Source: Streptosporangium pseudovulgare
GTDB lineage: Bacteria; Actinomycetota; Actinomycetes; Streptosporangiales; Streptosporangiaceae
Length of the DNA stretch: 64,000 nt
NCBI RefSeq assembly: GCF_014648055.1
Contig: NZ_BMQJ01000022.1
Location: 1-64,000 of the forward strand
Direction: 5' to 3'
Made by a program: the position numbers and the translations under genes. A model generated the notes under the pieces. It did not search any database. It was not told the origin of the DNA and saw nothing but the letters and a program-made list of their open reading frames with translations. This document shows positions 56,427 through 64,000 of the stretch, piece by piece; position 1 is the first letter of the stretch, and the number at the start of each line of letters is the position of its first letter.

Positions 56427-58928
56427 GTGAAGGCCGTCGTGATGGCGGGCGGGGAGGGGACACGGCTCCGGCCGATGACCGCCAACCAGCCCAAGCCCCT
56501 GCTCCCTGTGATCAACCGGCCGATCATGGAACACGTGCTGCGGCTGCTGCGGCGGCACGGGTTCACCGAGACCGTCGTCACCGTGCAGTTCCTGGCCGTC
56601 CTGGTGCGCAACTACTTCGGCGACGGCGACGAGCTCGGCATGAGCCTGCACTACGCCACCGAGGAGACGCCCCTCGGGACCGCCGGCAGCGTCAAGAACG
56701 CCGCCGACAAGCTCCGTGACGAGCCGTTCCTCGTCATCTCCGGCGACGCCCTCACCGACATCGACCTGACCGACATGGTGCGTTTCCACCGCGAGAACGG
56801 CGCCATGGTCACCATCGGCCTCAAACGGGTGCCCAACCCCCTGGAGTTCGGCATCGTCATCGTCGACGAGCACGGCCGGGTCGAGCGGTTCCTGGAGAAG
56901 CCCACCTGGGGCCAGGTCTTCTCCGACACCGTCAACACCGGCGTCTACGTGATGGAGCCGGAGATCCTCGACGAGATCGCCCCCGGCGTACCGGTCGACT
57001 GGTCGGCGGACGTCTTCCCGCGGCTGCTGGCCCGCGGAGCCCCGCTGTACGGCTACGTCGCCGACGGCTACTGGGAGGACGTCGGCACCCACGAGAGCTA
57101 CCTCAAGGCCCAGGCCGACGCCCTGTCGGGCCGGGTGAAGCTCGACATCGACGCCTTCGAGGTCTCGCCCGGCGTCTGGGTGGCCGAGGGCGCCTCGGTG
57201 GACCCCGACGCCGTGCTCAAGGGCCCGCTGTTCATCGGCGACTACGCCAAGGTCGAGCCCGGGGCCGAGCTGCGCGAGTACACCGTGCTGGGCAGCAACG
57301 CCGTGGTCCGCGAGGGCGCCTTCCTGCACCGGGCGGTGATCTGCGACAACGTCTACGTCGGGCCCGGCGCCCACCTGCGCGGCTGCGTCGTCGGCAAGAA
57401 CACCGACCTGATGACCGGCGTCCGGATCGAGGAGGGCGCCGTCGTCGGCGACGAGTGCATCATCGAGGCCGGCGCCTACCTCTCCTCCGGCGTCAAGGTC
57501 TACCCCTTCAAGACCATCGAGGCCGGCGCGGTGGTCAACACCAGCGTCATCTGGGAGCCGCGCGGCCAGCGCAACCTCTTCGGCCCGCGCGGTGTCTCCG
57601 GGCTGGTCAACGTCGAGATCACCCCCGAGCTGTGCGTACGGCTGGCCAGCGCCTACGCCACCACGCTCAGCAAGGGCGCCTCCGTCGTCACCTCCCGCGA
57701 CTCCTCCCGCGCCGCGCGGGCGCTGAAGCGGGCGGTGATCAGCGCGCTGAACGCCAGCGCCATCAACGTGCTGGACTTGGAGGCCACCCCGCTGCCGGTG
57801 TCGCGCTTCCACACCGCCCGGGAGAGCGCGGTCGGCGGCATCGCGCTGCGCACCACCCCCGGCGACCCGCAGAGCGTGGACATCGTCTTCATGGACGAGC
57901 ACGGCGCCGACCTGTCGCAGGCGGCCCAGCGCAAGCTCGACCGGGTCTTCGCCCGCCAGGAGTTCCGGCGGGCCTTCCCCGGAGAGATCGCCGAGCTGCG
58001 CTTCCCGCCCCGGGCGGTCGAGGACTACACCCACGAGCTGCTGCGTCACGTGGACATGCGGGGGGTCCGCGACGCCGACATGAAGATCGTCGTGGACTGC
58101 GCGGGCGGCACCTCCGCGCTGGTGCTGCCGAGCCTCCTCGGCCGGGTCGGGGTGGAGGTGCTGACCGTCAACAACCGGCTGGACGAGGCCTCGCCCACCG
58201 AGACCCTCGCCGAGCGCCGCCGCGACCTGCAGCGGCTGTCGGAGCTCGTCAGCTCCTCCCGGGCCGCCTTCGGGGTGCGGTTCGACCCGGTGGGGGAGCG
58301 GATCGCACTGGTGGACGAGCTGGGCCACCTGATCAGCGAGGAGCGCGCCCTGCTGGTGGTCCTGGACCTGGTGGCGGCCGAGCGGTGCGCCGGCCGGGTG
58401 GCGCTGCCGGTCACCACCACCCGGGTGGCCGAGCAGGTCTGCCGCTTCCACGGCGTGCAGGTCGAGTGGACCGCCACCGCGGTCGACGCGCTCACGAGCG
58501 CCGTCCGGGGCCAAGAGATGATCTTCGCGGCGGACGGGCGGGGCGGTTTCGTCGTGCCGGAGTTCGGGCCCACCGTGGACGGCCTGGCCGCGTTCCTGCG
58601 CCTGCTCGGCCTGGTCGCCAGGACCCGCCTGTCGCTCAGCCAGATCGACGCCAGGATCCCCGAGGCCAAGCTGCTGCGCCGTACGGTGCCGACGCCGTGG
58701 GCCGCCAAGGGCGTGGTGATGCGCTCGGTCATCGAGGCCGCCCAGCACCACCGCATCGACACCACCGACGGGGTGCGGATCGTCACCGACGACGGAGCCT
58801 GGGCGCTGGTGCTGCCCGACCCGGCCGAGGCCGTCACCCACCTGTGGGCCGAGGGCAACGACGTCGACACGGCGCAGGGCATGCTGGAGCACTGGGCACG
58901 GGTCGTGGAGGAGGCAGCCGGCATCTGA
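56427..58928 (+). CDS. Mannose-1-phosphate guanylyltransferase-type nucleotidyltransferase fused to a degenerate phosphomannomutase domain
   Basis: The protein is 833 aa. A nucleotidyltransferase domain (1-235) has MAGGEGTRLRP, KPLLPV and VISGDALTDID. Left-handed beta-helix hexapeptide repeats follow (about 250-370). A PMM/PGM-like part (about 385-833) is present, but its key loops are lost. The phosphoserine loop TASHN is replaced by IALRTTPGDPQ, and the metal loop DGDxDR by DPVGERIAL. The sugar loop GExSGH is replaced by GQEMIFAADGRGG, and the phosphate loop RPSGTEP by VLPDPAEAV. The first half should make GDP-mannose or a related NDP-sugar; mutase activity is not expected. GTG 56427 follows AAGAGGTG, 3 nt after the phosphatidyltransferase stop. 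Confidence 0.88.
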   Translation: MKAVVMAGGEGTRLRPMTANQPKPLLPVINRPIMEHVLRLLRRHGFTETVVTVQFLAVLVRNYFGDGDELGMSLHYATEETPLGTAGSVKNAADKLRDEPFLVISGDALTDIDLTDMVRFHRENGAMVTIGLKRVPNPLEFGIVIVDEHGRVERFLEKPTWGQVFSDTVNTGVYVMEPEILDEIAPGVPVDWSADVFPRLLARGAPLYGYVADGYWEDVGTHESYLKAQADALSGRVKLDIDAFEVSPGVWVAEGASVDPDAVLKGPLFIGDYAKVEPGAELREYTVLGSNAVVREGAFLHRAVICDNVYVGPGAHLRGCVVGKNTDLMTGVRIEEGAVVGDECIIEAGAYLSSGVKVYPFKTIEAGAVVNTSVIWEPRGQRNLFGPRGVSGLVNVEITPELCVRLASAYATTLSKGASVVTSRDSSRAARALKRAVISALNASAINVLDLEATPLPVSRFHTARESAVGGIALRTTPGDPQSVDIVFMDEHGADLSQAAQRKLDRVFARQEFRRAFPGEIAELRFPPRAVEDYTHELLRHVDMRGVRDADMKIVVDCAGGTSALVLPSLLGRVGVEVLTVNNRLDEASPTETLAERRRDLQRLSELVSSSRAAFGVRFDPVGERIALVDELGHLISEERALLVVLDLVAAERCAGRVALPVTTTRVAEQVCRFHGVQVEWTATAVDALTSAVRGQEMIFAADGRGGFVVPEFGPTVDGLAAFLRLLGLVARTRLSLSQIDARIPEAKLLRRTVPTPWAAKGVVMRSVIEAAQHHRIDTTDGVRIVTDDGAWALVLPDPAEAVTHLWAEGNDVDTAQGMLEHWARVVEEAAGI

Positions 58929-58963
58929 GCCCCGCGAGGGGACGCCGGTGTCTGGACCCGCTC

Positions 58964-59194
58964 GGGGGCGCCGGTGTCTGGACTGAGGAGCGCAGCCGCG
59001 GAGCGGCGGAGTGACGAGGGAAGGCGCCGGACCAAGAGCCCCCGAGCCGCGACGCGCAGCGTCGCCGTGAATACCGTGAGGGGGCGCCGGTGTCTGGACT
59101 GAGGAGCGCAGCCGCGGAGCGGCGGAGTGACGAGGGAAGGCGCCGGGTCTGAGCCCCCGAGCCGCGACGCGCAGCGTCGCCATGAATACAGTGA
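58964..59194. repeat. Tandem 115/116-bp direct repeat with internal palindromes
   Basis: Units 58964-59079 and 59080-59194 are nearly identical (one short indel and a few changes). A partial copy (GACGCCGGTGTCTGGAC, from 58941) precedes them. Each contains GCAGCCGCGGAGCGGCGG and GCCGCGACGCGCAGCGTCGC, which can fold. The tract fills most of the 485-nt gap before garA (58929-59413) and ends about 90 bp before its promoter. Confidence 0.9.
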
Positions 59195-59282
59195 AGTGCG
59201 ACACTCCAGCGCGGCGGCATGGACCGGAAGTACCACCCGGCGGTAACTTTGTCCCGACCGAACCCGCGGTCGAGCGTCGGCC

Positions 59283-59311
59283 TTGATCTTTGCGTCTCAT
59301 TGGTGTATGTT
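59283..59311 (+). promoter_or_regulatory. Promoter TTGATC-N17-TATGTT for the garA operon
   Basis: The -35 TTGATC (59283-59288) and -10 TATGTT (59306-59311) are 17 bp apart, a good match to the housekeeping sigma consensus. The expected start near 59318 gives a 5' UTR of about 95 nt before ATG 59414. Confidence 0.7.
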
Positions 59312-59413
59312 GCGGCATTCGCAGTCAGAGAAAATACTTGAGAAGCGAAGAAGCGAGGCGCGCATCCCTGAGCACCGTTGCCGCGTCTTCGCGGTAGGAG
59401 GCCGAGCCGATCG

Positions 59414-59926
59414 ATGCCGAGCGTCTACTGCACGCAGTGCGGGCACGCCAACCCTGAGGATGCCCGTTTCTGCTCCCAATGCGGTTCGCCGCTGACCAAG
59501 TACGAGTCACCCGGAGACAGCACGTCGACCATCTCCCTCTCCGGGATCGAGGCGTACGAGGCGGAGACCGGAGAGACGCTTCTCGCCGAGCGGCAGGCCG
59601 TCGAGCAGTTGCCCCCGGGCTCCGCCCTGCTCGTCGCCATGCGCGGCCCCAACGCCGGCAGCCGTTTCCTGCTGGACAGCGACCTGACCACCGTGGGGCG
59701 TCATCCCGACAGCGACATCTTCCTGGACGACATCACCGTCTCGCGCCGCCACGTGGAGTTCTACCGGCGCGGCGGCGGCATGTTCACCGTCCGTGACGTC
59801 GGCAGCCTGAACGGCACCTACGTCAACCGTGAGCGGATCGAGGAGGTGCCGCTCTACGGCGGGGACGAGGTGCAGATCGGCAAGTTCCGGCTGGTCTTCC
59901 TCACCCGCGGCGCCTCTGGAGGATGA
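59414..59926 (+). CDS. garA: Zinc-ribbon plus FHA-domain protein, GarA/OdhI homolog
   Basis: The protein is 170 aa. An N-terminal zinc ribbon CTQCGHANPEDARFCSQCG (about 5-23) is not present in mycobacterial GarA. A Ser/Thr stretch (DSTSTISLSG, about 36-45) stands where GarA carries its phosphorylated ETTS motif. The FHA domain (about 75-160) has TVGRHPDSDIFLDDITVSRRHVEF and GSLNGTYVNRERI. GarA/OdhI, when unphosphorylated, inhibits 2-oxoglutarate dehydrogenase and affects glutamate metabolism. ATG 59414 lies after AGGAGG. Gene order garA-merR-DUF151-merR-gcvP equals Rv1827-Rv1832, which supports the identity. Confidence 0.85.
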   Translation: MPSVYCTQCGHANPEDARFCSQCGSPLTKYESPGDSTSTISLSGIEAYEAETGETLLAERQAVEQLPPGSALLVAMRGPNAGSRFLLDSDLTTVGRHPDSDIFLDDITVSRRHVEFYRRGGGMFTVRDVGSLNGTYVNRERIEEVPLYGGDEVQIGKFRLVFLTRGASGG

Positions 59927-60603
59927 TGAGCTCGCAGGCCGCTCGTGCGCACATGAGCATCGGGGAGGTGCTCGCCCTGCTGCAGGGCGAGTTCCCCGAC
60001 GTCAGCATCTCCAAGATTCGTTTCCTGGAGGGCGAGGGGCTGATCGAGCCGGAGCGCAGCCCCTCCGGCTACCGCAAGTTCACCTACGCCGACGTCGAGC
60101 GGCTCCGCTACATCCTCAGCGAGCAGCGTGACCGCTACCTCCCGCTGCGCGTGATCAAGGACCGGCTGGACGCGGCGGACCGCGAGGAGCGGCCCGTCGC
60201 CCCGCCCCGGGCCCTGCCCGACGAGCCGGTCAGGGAGGTCCGCCTCACCCGCCAGGAGCTGCTGGCCGCCGCCTCGCTCTCCGAGGAGGCTCTGACCGAG
60301 CTGGAGGACTTCGGCCTGGTGGAGGCCGTGGCCCGCCACTACGACGCCGAGGCCCTGGCGGTGGCCCGCAGCGTCGGCGCCCTGGCCGCCTTCGGCCTGC
60401 GCGCCCGTCACCTGCGGGTGGTCAAGGCCGCCGCCGAGCGTGAGGCCGGCCTGGTGGAGCAGGCCATCGCGCCGCTGCTGCGCCGCCGGGGCCCCGGCGC
60501 GATCGCCAAGGCCGACGAGACGGCCGGGGAGATATCCGGGCTCCTGCTGGAATTACACGCCTCGTTGCTGCGTTCCGGCGTTCGAGGGGCCCTGGGCCGG
60601 TGA
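59923..60603 (+). CDS. ftsR: MerR-family regulator, Rv1828/FtsR-like
   Basis: This 226-aa protein has an N-terminal MerR winged helix (about 11-75) with MSIGEVLALLQGEFPDVSISKIRFLEGEGLIEPERSPSGYRKFTYADVERL. A C-terminal helical domain (about 100-226) carries LTRQELLAAASLSEEALTELEDFGLV. The ATG overlaps the garA stop. Position and pattern match Rv1828 of M. tuberculosis and FtsR of Corynebacterium, which activates ftsZ. The function is therefore inferred from orthology. Confidence 0.88.
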   Translation: MMSSQAARAHMSIGEVLALLQGEFPDVSISKIRFLEGEGLIEPERSPSGYRKFTYADVERLRYILSEQRDRYLPLRVIKDRLDAADREERPVAPPRALPDEPVREVRLTRQELLAAASLSEEALTELEDFGLVEAVARHYDAEALAVARSVGALAAFGLRARHLRVVKAAAEREAGLVEQAIAPLLRRRGPGAIAKADETAGEISGLLLELHASLLRSGVRGALGR

Positions 60604-60669
60604 GCCCTGGCCGGACGGCCGTAGCCCCCCGGATGTTACGTTGAACGAACCGGTCGAAATCCAGCGAAG

Positions 60670-61152
60670 ATGGAGCAGCCCGTGTTGCAGATGGAGGTCG
60701 TGGGCGTTCGGGTTGAGATGCCTTCCAACCAGCCCATTGTTCTGCTCAAGGAGGCACATGGGGAGCGCTATCTGCCGATCTGGATCGGCATGACCGAGGC
60801 CACGGCGATCGCCATGGCCCAGGCCGACGAGCCGCCGCCGCGGCCGCTCACCCATGACCTTTTCCGCGACGTGCTCGACGCCCTGGGCGTCCGGCTGAGC
60901 ACCGTCAACATCGTCGCCCTCCGGGACGGCATCTTCTTCGCCGATCTCGTGTTCTCCAACGGGGCCGAGGTCAGCGCCCGCCCGTCGGACTCGATCGCCC
61001 TCGCGCTGCGCACCGGCGCCCGCATCTTCGCCAGTGAGGACGTGGTCGCCGAGGCCGGGGTGGTCATCCCCGACGACCAGGAGGACGAGGTGGAGAAGTT
61101 CAGGGAGTTCCTTGACACAATCACGCCCGAGGACTTCGGTCGCGCGGGGTAG
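60670..61152 (+). CDS. DUF151 / bifunctional-nuclease-family protein (Rv1829 ortholog)
   Basis: This 160-aa protein has the BFN domain (about 8-140): MEVVGVRVEMPSNQPIVLLKEAHGERYLPIWIGMTEATAIAM, then DVLDALGVRLSTVNIVALRDGIFFADLVF and RPSDSIALALRTGARIFASEDV. An acidic tail with DDQEDEVEKF follows. The plant founder has nuclease activity, but bacterial members are poorly studied. ATG 60670 is used; GTG 60682 and ATG 60691 are close alternatives. The order between the two MerR genes is conserved with Mycobacterium. Confidence 0.9.
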   Translation: MEQPVLQMEVVGVRVEMPSNQPIVLLKEAHGERYLPIWIGMTEATAIAMAQADEPPPRPLTHDLFRDVLDALGVRLSTVNIVALRDGIFFADLVFSNGAEVSARPSDSIALALRTGARIFASEDVVAEAGVVIPDDQEDEVEKFREFLDTITPEDFGRAG

Positions 61153-61196
61153 GTATTTCGGTGCATTTACGCTTCACGACGCGCCGAGTGGGGTCG

Positions 61197-61225
61197 TTGA
61201 CTGGGCTTGGCCCCGAGCCTACGGT
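61197..61225 (+). promoter_or_regulatory. Promoter TTGACT-N17-TACGGT upstream of second merR
   Basis: TTGACT (61197-61202) and TACGGT (61220-61225) are 17 bp apart. Expected transcription start is about 61232, giving a 65-nt leader before GTG 61297. Confidence 0.7.
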
Positions 61226-61296
61226 GCAAGTGAACCCCGGGGCCGCGCGTAAACCCCCAGATCAGGCCGCGGGATGAGAGAAAGCCGGAGGTCCGC

Positions 61297-61917
61297 GTGG
61301 CGGTCAGCAGCGGCGAGGGTAGAAACGCCGATCAGGATGACCCGGAACGGCGCGGGAAGGCCCACCAGCGTGCGGGTGAAGAGGGCCTGCTGTTCGACGG
61401 GGCACCGGTGAACCCGCCCGCCGACATCGGCTACCGCGGCCCCACCGCCTGCGCCGCCGCCGACATCACGTACCGTCAGCTCGACTACTGGGCCCGCACC
61501 GGGCTCGTCGAGCCCACGGTCAGGGCCGCCCAGGGCTCCGGCTCCCAGCGACTGTACGGCTTCCGCGACATCCTCGTCCTCAAGGTCGTCAAACGCCTCC
61601 TCGACACCGGCGTCTCCCTCCAGCAGATCCGCATCGCCGTACAGCACCTCCGTGACCGCGGGGTCAGCGACCTCGCCCAGATCACCCTGATGAGCGACGG
61701 GGTCAGCGTCTACGAGTGCACCTCGCCCGACGAGGTCATCGACCTCCTCCAGGGCGGCCAGGGCGTCTTCGGCATCGCGCTGGGCCGCGTCTGGCAGGAG
61801 GTGGAGGGCTCCCTGGCCGATCTGCCCGGCGAGCGCGCGGAGGCGTCTCAGAGCCCTTTAGGCGATCATCACGCGGATGAACTGGCCCGCCGTCGCAGAG
61901 CCCGGCGAACCGGGTAA
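61297..61917 (+). CDS. MerR-family regulator (Rv1830 ortholog)
   Basis: This 206-aa protein has a non-conserved charged N-terminus (1-45). A MerR domain (about 47-120) has GYRGPTACAAADITYRQLDYWARTGLVEPTVRAAQGSGSQRLYGFRDILVLKVVKRLLDTGVSLQQIR. A C-terminal part has SDGVSVYECTSPDEVIDLLQGGQGVFGIALG. GTG 61297 follows CCGGAGG. It lies immediately before the glycine riboswitch and gcvP, as in M. tuberculosis (Rv1830). In Mycobacterium the protein has been linked to growth and antibiotic tolerance; here this is by orthology. Confidence 0.9.
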   Translation: MAVSSGEGRNADQDDPERRGKAHQRAGEEGLLFDGAPVNPPADIGYRGPTACAAADITYRQLDYWARTGLVEPTVRAAQGSGSQRLYGFRDILVLKVVKRLLDTGVSLQQIRIAVQHLRDRGVSDLAQITLMSDGVSVYECTSPDEVIDLLQGGQGVFGIALGRVWQEVEGSLADLPGERAEASQSPLGDHHADELARRRRARRTG

Positions 61918-61937
61918 AGTTGGTCTGGCCGCAGACA

Positions 61938-62130
61938 CCGTGCGGGAGAGTCCCCGGCTGGGCCGGGGCGCCGAAGGAGCAACCCTCCCCGGAATCTCTC
62001 AGGCACCCTGTACCGCACGGACGAGGCGACTCTGGAAAGCAGGTGCGTCCGCCAGGCGCGTCTCACCGACGGTGAAAACCCTCCCCGACGGGGAAGGTGA
62101 AGCTCTCAGGTGGAGATGACAGAGGGGGAG
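61938..62130 (+). ncRNA. Tandem glycine riboswitch upstream of gcvP
   Basis: Two aptamers are visible. The first contains GCGGGAGAGTCC, GGCGCCGAAGGAGCAA, AATCTCTCAGGCA and GACTCTGGAAAGC. The second contains CACCGACGGTGAAAAC, GAAGCTCTCAGGTGGA and TGACAGAGGGGGA. Both carry the CTCTCAGG and GAAGG/GAAAAC-type cores of glycine aptamers. It begins 20 nt after the merR stop and ends 55 nt before the gcvP ATG. Glycine binding should raise gcvP expression. TAAAGT (about 61914-61919) is a possible -10. Confidence 0.95.
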
Positions 62131-62185
62131 ATCCGGCATACGCCCGCGCTCAGCGCCGGTCTCCACCAGCCCCGGGAGGCTTTCC

Positions 62186-64000
<1,815 letters not shown>

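Noticed and set aside
54579..59318. A 1579-codon open frame on the minus strand opposite the response regulator, phosphatidyltransferase and nucleotidyltransferase genes
   Set aside because: It is antisense to three well-supported genes and has the Gly/Arg/His/Pro composition created by GC-rich third positions. No domain is visible.

Overview
This window is about 64 kb of very GC-rich chromosomal DNA with strong codon-position GC bias, many GTG starts, leaderless promoters and 1-4 nt gene overlaps. Those traits point to an actinomycete. The combination of a TrpEG fusion with a Trp-rich leader peptide, a GH44 cellulase with a CebR-like box, ThyX, and the order CDP-alcohol phosphatidyltransferase ... 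garA-merR-DUF151-merR-gcvP suggests a filamentous soil actinobacterium, probably Streptosporangiaceae (Streptosporangium, Sphaerisporangium or Planobispora type). The family-level placement is inference. No tRNA, rRNA, CRISPR array, IS transposase or prophage was seen.

Region 1 (about 0.2-33.5 kb) looks like a dormancy/hypoxia island resembling the mycobacterial DosR regulon. It holds seven universal stress proteins (USPs), five CBS-domain proteins (three with a BON-like tail), a DevS/DosT-like two-GAF sensor kinase with no adjacent response regulator, a PNPOx-fold protein, an Rv2004c-like phosphotransferase/P-loop kinase fusion, a two-subunit NAD-type formate dehydrogenase, a P1B ATPase fused to a hemerythrin domain, an Acg-like nitroreductase and an ArsB/NhaD-type transporter. 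Ahead of many of these genes are 14-bp imperfect palindromes that fit the DosR-box core GGGNC-N4-GNCCC, mostly in pairs with a constant 22-bp pitch. Embedded between the stress genes are a PadR regulator with a lipoprotein/efflux-type ABC operon (8.5-14.4 kb) and a secreted GH44-CBM2 glucanase (14.5-16.6 kb).

Region 2 (33.5-43.1 kb) is metabolic and regulatory: TetR with an FAD monooxygenase, an SDR with a WYL-type regulator, a complete trp attenuation unit (leaderless leader peptide, terminator, trpEG fusion), an AI-2E-type permease, and thyX interrupted by an intein. The intein carries AP2-like and HNH modules and sits immediately before the catalytic serine.

Region 3 (43.1-55.6 kb) is accessory: a decayed OYE/AraC locus, ArsR and MFS genes, a flavohemoprotein, a glutamine-amidotransferase-like protein lacking its nucleophile with an enoyl-CoA hydratase, an SRPBCC protein, an acyl-CoA dehydrogenase, a methyltransferase and a NarL-type two-component system.

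Region 4 (55.8-64 kb) is conserved housekeeping: CDP-alcohol phosphatidyltransferase, a mannose-1-phosphate guanylyltransferase fused to a degenerate phosphomannomutase domain, garA (FHA), an FtsR-like MerR, a DUF151 nuclease-like protein, a second MerR, a tandem glycine riboswitch and the 5' part of gcvP, which runs off the window.
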